Shown piece by piece: positions 8,656 through 17,028 of a stretch of 64,000 bases of DNA (the first letter of the stretch is position 1; the number at the start of each line of letters is the position of its first letter). This DNA comes from Psychrobium sp. MM17-31. Lineage in GTDB: Bacteria > Pseudomonadota > Gammaproteobacteria > Enterobacterales > Psychrobiaceae. The position numbers were made by a program, and so were the translations under genes. Below the pieces are notes generated by a model that saw nothing but the letters and a program-made list of their open reading frames with translations, had not been told where the DNA came from and did no database searches. The DNA lies in assembly GCF_022347785.1 (NCBI RefSeq), contig NZ_JAKRGA010000001.1:930001-994000 (forward strand), in the 5' to 3' direction.

Positions 8656-9510
8656 ATGCCATCCATTATCGACATCAAGCAGCTGTGCTGGCACATCGAC
8701 CACAAAACCATTCTCGATAAAGTAAGTTTAACTATCGACAAGGGTAACTTTGTTGGTGTTATTGGTGTTAATGGCAGCGGCAAAACGAGTCTTTTACGCA
8801 GTATTTATCGGGTATTAAAGCCCACATCCGGACAAGTTCATATTAATGGTGAGGATATTTGGCGACAATCATCCATCGACGTTGCCAAGCAAATTGCGGT
8901 AGTGAGTCAATCAAACACCCCATTGCCCTATCAAGTACGCGATGTTATTGCGATGGGGTTAATTCCTCACAAAAAATTGTTTGAACAAACCAGCGCACAA
9001 GACAAACAGCAAATCAATTTGGCAATCGAGCAGCTCGATTTACAGCATTTAACAACCAATAATTTCGACACCCTATCGGGCGGCGAGCAACAGCGTGTGC
9101 TTATTGCCAGAGCCATGGTGCAACTCGATTATCAAGGTGACTTGCACAACCGTTTATTGGTGATGGACGAGCCCACTAATCATCTGGATATTCACTATCA
9201 AATCGATTTACTCAAACGAGTAAAACAACTTGGCTGCACAGTTTTGGTTTCACTGCACGATCTCAACATGGCAAGCGCCCACTGCGATGAAATCATTTTG
9301 ATCGACAATGGCAAAATTATCGCTAAAGGTACACCCGAAGTCGTGTTAACACCGCAGATAATCAGCGATGTTTATCAAGTGGAAGTCGATGTTATTTCTC
9401 ACCCTCGCCACCAGCGCCCTCATCTGCTTTTTAGTGAACAGAAAGTTAGTGAAAGAAAAGCTGGTGAAAAGAAAGTGAATGAAAAAAGAGGGAGCGCAAG
9501 TAATGACTAA
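8656..9510 (+). CDS. btuD: Cobalamin ABC transporter ATP-binding protein BtuD
   Basis: ATP-binding subunit of a FecCD-type importer (284 residues). Walker A is GVNGSGKTS near residues 37-45, the signature is LSGGEQQR, Walker B is LLVMDEPTNHLD, and the switch histidine lies in VSLHDLNMA. ATG 8656 (MPSIIDIKQL) is preferred; a TTG at 8635 is possible. The C-terminus is an unusual Lys/Glu-rich tail (SEQKVSERKAGEKKVNEK) built from short DNA repeats and looks non-functional. First gene behind the riboswitch; it overlaps the permease gene by 8 nt, so the two are translationally coupled. Confidence 0.9.
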   Translation: MPSIIDIKQLCWHIDHKTILDKVSLTIDKGNFVGVIGVNGSGKTSLLRSIYRVLKPTSGQVHINGEDIWRQSSIDVAKQIAVVSQSNTPLPYQVRDVIAMGLIPHKKLFEQTSAQDKQQINLAIEQLDLQHLTTNNFDTLSGGEQQRVLIARAMVQLDYQGDLHNRLLVMDEPTNHLDIHYQIDLLKRVKQLGCTVLVSLHDLNMASAHCDEIILIDNGKIIAKGTPEVVLTPQIISDVYQVEVDVISHPRHQRPHLLFSEQKVSERKAGEKKVNEKRGSASND

Positions 9511-10504
9511 AACGCTCTCCATCACTATGTTGCTGTTTATCAGCTGCGCATTATCGATTGTCGCAGCCTTAAGCCAAGGGGCGATCGCCATTGACTTTCA
9601 CGATGTAATCGGCTCACTGATTCCTGCATTGGCCAACGGTCCAATTGACCCAATTATTACGCAAATCGTTACCGAGCTGCGATTACCACGTATTTTATTG
9701 GCGCTGTTATCAGGTGCTGGACTTGCCATTGCAGGTGCCACTTTACAACAAGTAACCCGCAATCCGCTGGCGGATCCATTTTTATTTGGTATTTCAGCGG
9801 GCGCGTCCTTCGGTGCCGTTATCGTGTTAACCACCCTAACCAATCTCGCCATTTTATGGTTACCAATTGGCGCCTTTGTCGGTGGTTTACTGTCGGTGGC
9901 CATGGTGTTATTTATTGCAGGACGCAGCAGTTATCAGCAAATCGAGCGTATGCTACTTGCCGGTGTAGCCAGCTCATTTATGTTTAGTGCCGCCACCAGC
10001 GCTATTTTATATCAAAGCGATCCGCAGGCCGCCGCCTCCATTTTATTTTGGACACTTGGCAGTTTTTCCCAAGCACAATGGGATCAATTATTGTGGCCAA
10101 CGCTAGTTATTAGCCTCAGCATCATTGTATTTTTCGCCTATTCTCGCCAAGTACTTGCCATCTCTGGCGGTGATGAAAATGCCACAACCTTGGGCGTTTC
10201 CGTATCGAAAGTCCGATTATTAATGCTAGTGCTAAGTTCGCTTATCTGTGCGGTTATCGTCGCCAATGCCGGTGGCATTGCTTTTGTTGGATTACTGATC
10301 CCTCATGTCGTGCGCCTAACCTTGGGCCAACGCATGTTAAACAATTACTTTATTATTGCCTTACTCGGCGCAACCTTTATGATTTTGGTGGACTTGGCAG
10401 CACGTACGCTGATTCCCAATCAAGAAGTGCCATTGGGAATTATTACCAGCGCCATCGGTAGTATCTTTTTTCTGTTTATTCTTAAACAACGCCGTCAATA
10501 CTAA
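9503..10504 (+). CDS. btuC: Cobalamin ABC transporter permease BtuC (FecCD family)
   Basis: Inner-membrane permease of 333 residues with about ten hydrophobic helices. Family hallmarks are RLPRILLALLSGAGLAIAGA near the N-terminus, NPLADPFLFGISAGAS and the GGIAFVGLLIPHVVRL segment. ATG 9503 is chosen over ATG 9479 because GGGAGCG lies just before it and the shorter protein begins directly with a hydrophobic helix. Sequence alone does not separate B12 from siderophore permeases; the riboswitch and the neighbouring cob genes make cobalamin the likely substrate. Confidence 0.88.
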   Translation: MTKTLSITMLLFISCALSIVAALSQGAIAIDFHDVIGSLIPALANGPIDPIITQIVTELRLPRILLALLSGAGLAIAGATLQQVTRNPLADPFLFGISAGASFGAVIVLTTLTNLAILWLPIGAFVGGLLSVAMVLFIAGRSSYQQIERMLLAGVASSFMFSAATSAILYQSDPQAAASILFWTLGSFSQAQWDQLLWPTLVISLSIIVFFAYSRQVLAISGGDENATTLGVSVSKVRLLMLVLSSLICAVIVANAGGIAFVGLLIPHVVRLTLGQRMLNNYFIIALLGATFMILVDLAARTLIPNQEVPLGIITSAIGSIFFLFILKQRRQY

Positions 10505-10527
10505 TTAAAAAACCAGTGAGAACAGCT

Positions 10528-11568
10528 ATGGACTTTATCGCCCCGCTCAACAAAGCAAAACAACCGCTTATCGAGGCGCGTATTAACAATAAAACCAAGC
10601 CCTTAGGCTCTTTAGGGCAGCTTGAATCACTTGCAATACAACTGGCACTTATACTTGACGCGGACAACCCGCAAATTGAAAAACCAACACAATTGGTATT
10701 TGCAGGCGATCACGGCGTAAGTAAATTAGGTATTTCCATTGCTGGCCCCGAAGTGACGGGACAAATGGTGGCTAACTTTTGTCATGGCGGCGCGGCTATT
10801 AATGCGTTTTGTAGCCAAAACGATATGCAATTGTTCGTGGTCGATTGCGGCACAGTTGTCGAGCAACCTGATCACCCAATGCTTATCAAACAACGTATCG
10901 ATAGCACGACCAAAGCCTTTAATACCGCGCCCGCGATGACAGATGATCAAGCACAGCAAGCTATCGATTTTGGTAAACAAGCGGCAGTAAAAGCGCTAGC
11001 AACAGGTGCCAACGTCATTGGAATTGGTGAAATGGGCATTGGCAACACCACCTCCGCGGCGGCGATTATGCATTTTATTACCAAGCAAGAAATCGACTAT
11101 TGCGTCGGTCAAGGCACCGGTGTCGACAAGCAAACCATCGCCCTTAAAAAACAAATTATCATGAAAGCCGCCAGCCTTCATCGCAATAATTTAGACGATG
11201 CCTTTTCAGTGCTAACACAGGTTGGTGGTTTTGAAATCGCGCAAATGGTAGGAGCAATGTTAGCCATTGCGGAAGCGGGCAAGGTCATTATTGTCGACGG
11301 CTTTATTTCTACTGCTGCAGCATTGGTTGCCAGTCAAATGTCTGAGCATGTGCGGGATTACATGATCTTTAGCCACTGCTCTTATGAACTTGGCCACACC
11401 TTAATGCTCAAAGAGCTCGATGCCGAGCCTGTGTTAGATCTTAACTTGCGCCTCGGTGAAGGCAGCGGCTGCCCATTGGCACTGCCAATTTTGCGCAGTG
11501 CATTGGCATTTTACAACCATATGGCCAGTTTCGAACAAGCCAGTATTAGCGTCGTTCAACCGGAATAA
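10528..11568 (+). CDS. cobT: Nicotinate-nucleotide--dimethylbenzimidazole phosphoribosyltransferase CobT
   Basis: Makes alpha-ribazole phosphate from nicotinate mononucleotide and a benzimidazole base, activating the lower ligand of cobalamin. The 346-residue sequence has the NKTKPLGSLGQLE N-terminal motif, FAGDHGVSKLGIS, GEMGIGNTTSAAA and the C-terminal RLGEGSGCPLALP with the catalytic glutamate. A GTG at 10516 could add four residues, but ATG 10528 matches the family N-terminus. It follows btuC by 23 nt and precedes cobS by 8 nt in the same operon. Confidence 0.95.
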   Translation: MDFIAPLNKAKQPLIEARINNKTKPLGSLGQLESLAIQLALILDADNPQIEKPTQLVFAGDHGVSKLGISIAGPEVTGQMVANFCHGGAAINAFCSQNDMQLFVVDCGTVVEQPDHPMLIKQRIDSTTKAFNTAPAMTDDQAQQAIDFGKQAAVKALATGANVIGIGEMGIGNTTSAAAIMHFITKQEIDYCVGQGTGVDKQTIALKKQIIMKAASLHRNNLDDAFSVLTQVGGFEIAQMVGAMLAIAEAGKVIIVDGFISTAAALVASQMSEHVRDYMIFSHCSYELGHTLMLKELDAEPVLDLNLRLGEGSGCPLALPILRSALAFYNHMASFEQASISVVQPE

Positions 11569-11576
11569 TAACCGCT

Positions 11577-12386
11577 ATGAGTGCCGAGCAGCAATCGACG
11601 AATCCGATTAAACACCAATGGCGTTTATGGTGCATCGCTTTGGGATTTTTTACCCGTATTCCGGTTAAAGAAATTCCTAATTTTCAGCAAGCATGGCTCA
11701 ATCAAGCCAGTCGTTATTACGGGCTGGTAGGGTTATTAGTTGGCGCGATTGCAGCGCTGACATGGTATCTCACCAGCCAATTATGGCCATTAGCGATTAG
11801 CGTGATCTTATCGATGATCGCCAGCGTATTAGTCACAGGCGGTTTTCACGAAGATGGCCTTGCTGATACGTGGGACGGTTTTGGCGGTGGCTGGAGCCTT
11901 GAGCAAAAGCTCACTATTATGAAAGACTCCCGCTTGGGTACGTATGGCGCACTGGCACTTATCTTAGCGGTATTACTCAAGTTTCAATTATTGGTCAGCC
12001 TAACCCAATACAACCTAGATTGGCTCAACCTCAATTTAATTATCGTCGCTTTACTGGTGGGTCATTGTTTAAGCCGAGTCACCGCGGTGAGCCTGATCTT
12101 TGATCAAACCTATGTCCGTGATATAGATTCAAGCAAAGTAAAACCGATGACCGAGTCACAAAGTGCCACCGAAATCATCGTGTTATTGTTAAGTGGACTT
12201 TTGCCACTAGCCCTGCTGCCATGGCAGCTTTCCCTGATGTTAGTAGCGACCTTAATCCTTTGTCGCCAACTTATTGTGCTTTGGTACAACAAACAATTAG
12301 GCGGTTATACCGGCGATCTACTTGGACAAGCACAACAAATCAGCGAATTGGTTATCTATTTAACGCTTTTGGCGTATTACAGTTAG
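11577..12386 (+). CDS. cobS: Adenosylcobinamide-GDP ribazoletransferase CobS (cobalamin synthase)
   Basis: Integral membrane enzyme (269 residues, about six or seven helices) that joins adenosylcobinamide-GDP and alpha-ribazole or its phosphate. The defining metal-binding motif is intact: GGFHEDGLADTWDGFGGG near residues 82-99, followed by IMKDSRLGTYGALAL. The substrate adenosylcobinamide-GDP is normally made by CobU/CobP, whose gene is not in this window. The gene follows cobT with an 8-nt gap. Confidence 0.95.
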   Translation: MSAEQQSTNPIKHQWRLWCIALGFFTRIPVKEIPNFQQAWLNQASRYYGLVGLLVGAIAALTWYLTSQLWPLAISVILSMIASVLVTGGFHEDGLADTWDGFGGGWSLEQKLTIMKDSRLGTYGALALILAVLLKFQLLVSLTQYNLDWLNLNLIIVALLVGHCLSRVTAVSLIFDQTYVRDIDSSKVKPMTESQSATEIIVLLLSGLLPLALLPWQLSLMLVATLILCRQLIVLWYNKQLGGYTGDLLGQAQQISELVIYLTLLAYYS

Positions 12387-12397
12387 AGGAAAATCAC

Positions 12398-13006
12398 ATG
12401 AGTGATAAAGAACAGATTAAAAAAGAAAAACACCAACAGCGCCAACAAAAACTCAAAGAAAGCATTGACGCTAAAGTGGCCAAAGCCACCAAAGAGCAAG
12501 GAGTATTTATGGTCATTACCGGTAACGGTAAAGGCAAAAGTACCGCTGGTTTCGGCACAGTTTTACGCAACGTTGGCCACGGTCAAAAAGCCGCTGTAGT
12601 CCAGTTCATTAAAGGTCAATGGCCTTGTGGTGAACGCAATGTATTAGAAAAACTCGGCGTTAAATTTTGTGTCATGGGCACAGGCTTTACTTGGAATACC
12701 CAAGATCGCGAACTCGATACCCAAGCGGCACAAGCAGCATGGCAAGATGCTAAAGCTATGCTCGCCGACGAATCGTTAGATTTAGTATTACTCGACGAGC
12801 TAACCTATATGGTGAGCTATCACTATATTGATGTTGAAGAAGTGGTAGCAGCCATTAAAAATCGTCCACCGATGCAACACGTCATTATCACAGGCCGCGC
12901 TTGTCACAGAGCACTGCTTGACATTGCAGACACAATCAGTGAAGTAAAACCTACAAGACACGCTTTTGATAACGGCGTTAAAGCGAGGATTGGTTTTGAT
13001 TACTAG
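12398..13006 (+). CDS. cobO: Cob(I)yrinic acid a,c-diamide adenosyltransferase (CobO/BtuR)
   Basis: Transfers the adenosyl group of ATP to the reduced cobalt of corrinoids. The 202-residue protein has the P-loop variant GNGKGKST at residues 42-49, PCGERN, a LDLVLLDELTYMV Walker-B-like segment and a C-terminal TRHAFDNGVKARIGFDY, all as in BtuR/CobO. ATG 12398 follows AGAGGAAAATCAC. The lysine-rich N-terminus (residues 1-32) is helical and unusually charged. Its 3' end overlaps the start of btuF by about 11 nt. Confidence 0.94.
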   Translation: MSDKEQIKKEKHQQRQQKLKESIDAKVAKATKEQGVFMVITGNGKGKSTAGFGTVLRNVGHGQKAAVVQFIKGQWPCGERNVLEKLGVKFCVMGTGFTWNTQDRELDTQAAQAAWQDAKAMLADESLDLVLLDELTYMVSYHYIDVEEVVAAIKNRPPMQHVIITGRACHRALLDIADTISEVKPTRHAFDNGVKARIGFDY

Positions 13007-13838
13007 ATTAAAACAACTATGGCTTATCGCCAGCTTATTTGCCGGGACCACAAGCTGGGCAGTAGCTAACGATAACTATCCACAGCGCATTATTGCCTTA
13101 TCGCCGCACGCCGTTGAAATGCTTTATGCGATTGGCGCTGGTGATAAAATCGTAGCCACTATTTCCCATGCCGACTACCCAGAAGCCGCCAAAGCAATTG
13201 AAGTGATTGGTGATTATCGCGGCATTACCTTAGAAAAGCTCATTAGCTTAAAGCCCGATCTGGTAGTGACTTGGCCGAGCGGCAATAAATTTAATCAAAT
13301 CGAGCAAATTAAAAAACTTGGCTTTAAGGTATTAGCGTCCGATCCCACAACGCTAGATGAAATCGCTAGTGATATTCGCAGCCTAGGTAAAGCCACAGGC
13401 AATCAAACTCAGGCGGAGCAAGTCGCCAACAGGTTCGAGCAAGATTTAGCAAAAATCACCGCCCAATACCAATGGCGCAAGCCCGTTAAAGTGTTTTATC
13501 AATTGTGGTCAAAACCACTGATGACCATTAGCGGCGATAGCTGGATCAGCCAATTTATTTCACGTTGTGGCGGTATTAACGTGTTTAAGAACGCTGATAG
13601 CCCGTATCCGAAGGTCAGTACTGAGAACGTGTTACTGACAGGTGCAGAGGTTATTTTAGTACCAGAAGATAAAAACACCCGCGGCCATGAGCTCTACGAC
13701 TGGCAACATTGGCAATTATTACCCGCTGTAAAGAATGACCACATCTATCATCCTGATGCTAAGGTGCTTCACCGCCCAACAACACGGGTACTCACGCCGA
13801 TGAAAGAGGTGTGTGAGTTTATAGAAAAAGCTAGGTAA
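12996..13838 (+). CDS. btuF: Cobalamin-binding periplasmic protein BtuF
   Basis: Class III substrate-binding protein that delivers cobalamin to BtuC-BtuD. A signal peptide (LITRLKQLWLIASLFAGTTS, cleaved about WA-VAN) is followed by PQRIIALSPHAVEMLYAIGAG and the YRGITLEKLISLKPDLVV hinge region typical of BtuF/FepB folds. I prefer TTG 12996, seven nucleotides after an AGGA, which overlaps cobO by 11 nt. A TTG at 12966 would add ten residues before the signal peptide. The product is then 280 residues, close to E. coli BtuF (266). Last gene of the operon. Confidence 0.87.
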   Translation: MITRLKQLWLIASLFAGTTSWAVANDNYPQRIIALSPHAVEMLYAIGAGDKIVATISHADYPEAAKAIEVIGDYRGITLEKLISLKPDLVVTWPSGNKFNQIEQIKKLGFKVLASDPTTLDEIASDIRSLGKATGNQTQAEQVANRFEQDLAKITAQYQWRKPVKVFYQLWSKPLMTISGDSWISQFISRCGGINVFKNADSPYPKVSTENVLLTGAEVILVPEDKNTRGHELYDWQHWQLLPAVKNDHIYHPDAKVLHRPTTRVLTPMKEVCEFIEKAR

Positions 13839-13908
13839 CAACTTGAAAATTATCATAAATACTCTATGCTTACTTTTTCAAGAAGCTTTAATTTCGCAAG
13901 GAGCATTA

Positions 13909-14307
13909 ATGATGAAAGCAATCGCTGACCATCTCGAACAACAAGGTGAGAACACGCAACTTAAAAACAATACTGTTGAGGTAAAGTTCTCTCTATTTAT
14001 TTCTAAACTAGTCATAAGAAAGGACTTAGCAAGCAATCGCTTAACCTATTCCTATAATCAATTTGGTGATTTTATCGCAATCATCATAATGTCCTTCATA
14101 AGCGGAAATTTCATGACGCAAAATAACTTTCCATTTGCGATGTTATGCGTTGGTTGGTCATTAGCTATGGTTGCAGGATGTATTATTAAAGAATTAAAAG
14201 TATCGGTTATTAAGCAACAAATTAACGCCTTAATTGAAAAGCATCCAGAAATTCTATCTACCAAATTACAGCGCCTTTCACCTTCATCGGTCACAAATTC
14301 AATTTAA
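13909..14307 (+). CDS. Small two-helix membrane protein, unknown
   Basis: Not recognised. ATG 13909 (or 13912) is preferred because AAGGAG lies 5 nt before it; an in-frame TTG at 13843 would add 22 residues. The 132-residue product has a soluble N-terminal part with beta character, a hairpin of two transmembrane helices at about residues 50-95 (DFIAIIIMSFISGNF, FAMLCVGWSLAMVAGCII), and a basic C-terminal tail. It resembles membrane proteins of unknown function from marine gammaproteobacteria. It lies 70 nt after btuF but has its own strong ribosome binding site, and a link to B12 is not supported. Confidence 0.6.
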   Translation: MMKAIADHLEQQGENTQLKNNTVEVKFSLFISKLVIRKDLASNRLTYSYNQFGDFIAIIIMSFISGNFMTQNNFPFAMLCVGWSLAMVAGCIIKELKVSVIKQQINALIEKHPEILSTKLQRLSPSSVTNSI

Positions 14308-14364
14308 CTTCTCCACCATCACCACGTACAATGGCGGCCATCTTCATTCGCAAATACCGCCGTT

Positions 14365-15108
14365 GTGTTCAAACTTAGCCATCGACTTCAAACCCTCGAA
14401 TCACTAGCCAAAAACCAATACAACGCTATTTGGGATTGCTGCTGCGATCACGGCCATCTTGGCATGAGTTTATTGACTAAATTTAGTGACTACGAGGTTG
14501 CTCCAAAAATCCACTTTGTCGATATTGTGCCGCAGCTAATGACTAGTATTGAAAGCAAGCTAACTCGCTTTTATCCGCAGCAGCAGTTTAACTGGCAAGT
14601 GCACTGTCAGGATCTCAATCAGCTGATTTTAGAAAAATGTGAAGAGCAACAACTCGTTGTCATCGCAGGGGTTGGTGGTGTGTTAACGGCCGAGTTCGTC
14701 ACTAATATAATGCAAAATAATACGCAGCAGAAATTAGATTTACTACTATGCCCTGTTAACGATTGTCACCTTTTACGGCAAACCCTTAGCAAACTTGGTT
14801 TGTCGTTAAAATCTGAGCAAGTAATTACTGAAAATAAGCGTTTCTACGAAGTAATCTTGGTGACTAATTCACTTCAATCTACTTTTTCATCACGAGACAT
14901 TGGGCCTATCTCAGTCATTGGTGATGAGATGTGGCATAGCGAATGTGAAATACAACAACACATCAACCAAGCCTATCTCACCAAGGTATTGGCGCACCTC
15001 CAACGCACTCAACTAAATGCTGCGCCAACCGATAGGCGTTATAGCGATATCATCGCTCAATATCAATCACTACAATCGTCTTTTAAGGACAAATTACATG
15101 ACTGCTAA
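14365..15108 (+). CDS. TrmK-like tRNA (adenine-22-N1)-methyltransferase family protein
   Basis: A 247-residue class I SAM-dependent methyltransferase of the COG2384/TrmK type. The SAM-binding region reads AIWDCCCDHGHLGMSLL, followed by HFVDIVPQLMTSIE and a LVVIAGVGGVLTAEFV segment that matches the TrmK motif IAGMGG. It likely methylates N1 of A22 in tRNA, although substrates in gammaproteobacteria are less well established than in Bacillus. The start is GTG 14365. The stop overlaps the Nudix gene by 11 nt, which indicates a coupled pair. Confidence 0.78.
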   Translation: MFKLSHRLQTLESLAKNQYNAIWDCCCDHGHLGMSLLTKFSDYEVAPKIHFVDIVPQLMTSIESKLTRFYPQQQFNWQVHCQDLNQLILEKCEEQQLVVIAGVGGVLTAEFVTNIMQNNTQQKLDLLLCPVNDCHLLRQTLSKLGLSLKSEQVITENKRFYEVILVTNSLQSTFSSRDIGPISVIGDEMWHSECEIQQHINQAYLTKVLAHLQRTQLNAAPTDRRYSDIIAQYQSLQSSFKDKLHDC

Positions 15109-15538
15109 TGTTCGTGTCGGCGTTGCCGCCATCATTATTCATCAGGGAAAAATCTTACTCGGCGAGCGCATTGGTTCCCACGGTGCCAACACTTGGGCAA
15201 CGCCCGGTGGCCACCTCGAGTTTTTCGAGTCAGTCGAGCAATGTGCTAAGCGAGAAGTGTTTGAGGAAACGGGCCTTAACATTCACAGCATTGAACAACT
15301 CGGCTTTACCAATGATATTTTCAGTGACGAAAATAAACACTACATCACCCTTTATGTGATAGCGAAAAGTGATAACAATCACCCGCAAATTATGGAGCCA
15401 AACAAGTGCAAAGGCTGGCAATGGTTTGAATTATCACAACTACCAAAGCCGCTATTCGAACCCATGCATAATTTATTGGCCGACCAAAAACTCATACACG
15501 AGCTGAGGGAACATTTAAAATTTACAAATGATAATTAA
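15098..15538 (+). CDS. Nudix hydrolase
   Basis: A 146-residue hydrolase with a complete Nudix box: GGHLEFFESVEQCAKREV continuing into FEETGLNI (GX5EX7REVXEEXG pattern). It starts at ATG 15098 (MTANVRVGVAAIII) after AAGGAC and overlaps the upstream methyltransferase gene. The closest familiar relatives are MutT-like nucleotide pyrophosphohydrolases of the NUDT15/dCTP-type, but the substrate cannot be assigned. Earlier in-frame starts lie inside the upstream gene and are unlikely. Confidence 0.85.
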   Translation: MTANVRVGVAAIIIHQGKILLGERIGSHGANTWATPGGHLEFFESVEQCAKREVFEETGLNIHSIEQLGFTNDIFSDENKHYITLYVIAKSDNNHPQIMEPNKCKGWQWFELSQLPKPLFEPMHNLLADQKLIHELREHLKFTNDN

Positions 15539-15565
15539 TATCATTTAGTTATTGACCACAATTTA

Positions 15566-15583
15566 GTTACATTATAACATAAC
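15566..15583 (+). promoter_or_regulatory. Probable Zur operator upstream of rpmE2-rpmJ2
   Basis: GTTACATTATAACATAAC is an 18-bp near palindrome built around TTATAA. It fits the gammaproteobacterial Zur consensus (TGTTATA-n-TATAACA type). It lies 40 nt before the type B L31 gene, a classic Zur target that is turned on under zinc starvation. Confidence 0.75.
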
Positions 15584-15622
15584 GAAAATTTCGAGTTATG
15601 TTTGAATTATTGTAGGTAAATT

Positions 15623-15889
15623 ATGAGACCCAATATCCACCCAGAATATCGCAAGGTGTTATTTCACGATGTATCTGTTGATGCTTACTTCTTAGTAGGT
15701 TCGACTATTAAAACTGATAAAGAAAAAGTTTGGGAAGAAGATGGCAATACTTATCCGTATGTCACCTTAGACGTATCAAGCGAATCGCATCCGTTCTATA
15801 CAGGTCAGCAAAAACAAACCAATACCGAAGGTCGAGCTGCAAGCTTTAGCCTACGCTTTGGCAAAATGTTCTCTAAGAAAGGAAAATAG
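15623..15889 (+). CDS. rpmE2: 50S ribosomal protein L31 type B (zinc-independent)
   Basis: An 88-residue alternative L31 ([36 protein letters not shown]). It lacks the CxxC pairs that bind zinc in normal RpmE, so it can replace that protein when zinc is scarce. This releases zinc from ribosomes. It is followed 8 nt later by the gene for a second L36 and preceded by a Zur-like box, which fits the zinc-sparing model. Confidence 0.95.
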   Translation: MRPNIHPEYRKVLFHDVSVDAYFLVGSTIKTDKEKVWEEDGNTYPYVTLDVSSESHPFYTGQQKQTNTEGRAASFSLRFGKMFSKKGK

Positions 15890-15897
15890 GTTGAACA

Positions 15898-16023
15898 ATG
15901 AAAGTATTGTCATCACTAAAGTCGGCCAAAAGCCGTCACCCGAAGTGTCAAATCGTTAAACGTCGCGGCAAGCTTTATGTTATTTGTAAAGAAAATCCAC
16001 GACTAAAAGCGCGCCAGCGTTAA
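15898..16023 (+). CDS. rpmJ2: 50S ribosomal protein L36 paralogue YkgO type (zinc-independent)
   Basis: A 41-residue protein beginning [18 protein letters not shown] and containing [20 protein letters not shown]. This is the alternative L36 in which the zinc ligands of RpmJ are incomplete. ATG 15898 is preceded by AAAGGAAAATAGG. The gene is translationally close to rpmE2, exactly the ykgM-ykgO arrangement of enterobacteria. Confidence 0.93.
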   Translation: MKVLSSLKSAKSRHPKCQIVKRRGKLYVICKENPRLKARQR

Positions 16024-16118
16024 TTGTCCCCAAGCTCCGAGACCAGCGCCTTGAAGTCGCTTGGGTTAAAATATGCTTATCTCTCTGTTATTTAACCAAG
16101 CTTAGGTTAAATAATCTT

Positions 16119-16147
16119 TACGCTGCTAGCACTATCACCTAGCAGCG
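16119..16147. terminator. Terminator after rpmJ2 and the hydrolase gene
   Basis: ACGCTGCTAG and CTAGCAGCGT form a perfect 10-bp stem around CACTATCAC, followed by TTTTTT on the + strand. A separate 19-bp palindrome (TTAACCAAGCTTAGGTTAA) lies just before it at 16091. Confidence 0.85.
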
Positions 16148-16161
16148 TTTTTTATATCTAG

Positions 16162-17013
16162 CTAGGCACTTTCTTTTAATAAAGCTTCCACCACTTGCCA
16201 CGTTTGCTCGCTATTAATTACGCGTCCGTGACCATGACCTTGCGTAGGATAAAGTCTGATGTGCTCGTGCTGCTTATTCATCGATGCACTGCCAGCAAAA
16301 GGAGCAAATCGATCCTCTTCATCATGAATAATGTGTAGCGGTTGCTCAACCAAACCTATGTGCTGTTCAGACACCGCATCCTTGAACATGATTTGGTGAC
16401 TCCCTTCAATATGTGCGAGCAGGCGTTCAAACAATTTAGGTGAAATACCGCTGTCAAACACACTTTTACGCAATGAATCATAGAACCCAAAGATAGGGGC
16501 GATTAATACTTGTGGAATGTCTTTTGGTAGATTTAACGCCGATACGGTGCCCATTGAATGACTAACGATACAGCGGATATTTTCTTTGCCGTGCAGCGCG
16601 ACAACATCTCGCACGCCTTTAATAAACAATGGTAAGTTTGCAATCTTACCGCTACTTTTTCCGTGTCCATAATGATCAAAGGCGATGGCTTGATAACCCG
16701 CTTGCGCAATCTTTTCCATTAGCGGGAAAAACTGACTCGCACTCCCTGACCAGCCATGGGTTAAAATCACAATATCACCTTGACCAAGACTATATTGCTG
16801 CAGTTGACCAGCGACGCCACTGACTTGTTCTACTTTCATCCCTTCAGGCATCGCCGCTTGTTTACGGCCTTTTGCAGGCGTTAACAGAATCTTCTCCGCC
16901 TGTTTTAACGCAAATTTCGGGGCAGCCTTGTTTAAAACACTAGAAATAGCGCGAATTACATGAAAACCCATCGAGCGTTTTTTACTGTCTGAAAAATAAA
17001 TTTTACTACTCAT
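16162..17013 (-). CDS. Alpha/beta hydrolase
   Basis: A 283-residue alpha/beta-hydrolase fold protein. VILTHGWSGSASQF supplies the oxyanion HG motif, SHSMGT carries the nucleophilic serine (GxSxG variant with S in place of the first G), and TQGHGHGRV near the C-terminus supplies the catalytic histidine. Substrate unknown. It is co-transcribed 15 nt downstream of a TetR regulator, which suggests that its expression responds to a small lipophilic or toxic effector. Confidence 0.85.
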   Translation of the reverse strand: MSSKIYFSDSKKRSMGFHVIRAISSVLNKAAPKFALKQAEKILLTPAKGRKQAAMPEGMKVEQVSGVAGQLQQYSLGQGDIVILTHGWSGSASQFFPLMEKIAQAGYQAIAFDHYGHGKSSGKIANLPLFIKGVRDVVALHGKENIRCIVSHSMGTVSALNLPKDIPQVLIAPIFGFYDSLRKSVFDSGISPKLFERLLAHIEGSHQIMFKDAVSEQHIGLVEQPLHIIHDEEDRFAPFAGSASMNKQHEHIRLYPTQGHGHGRVINSEQTWQVVEALLKESA

Positions 17014-17028
17014 ATGCTAACTCCTCTA

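Noticed and set aside
13843-13908. N-terminal extension of the small membrane protein from TTG 13843
   Set aside because: ATG 13909 has a strong AAGGAG site, and the extension would include it.
16091-16109. 19-bp palindrome TTAACCAAGCTTAGGTTAA as an operator
   Set aside because: It lies between converging genes next to a terminator, where an operator is unlikely, and only one copy is seen.
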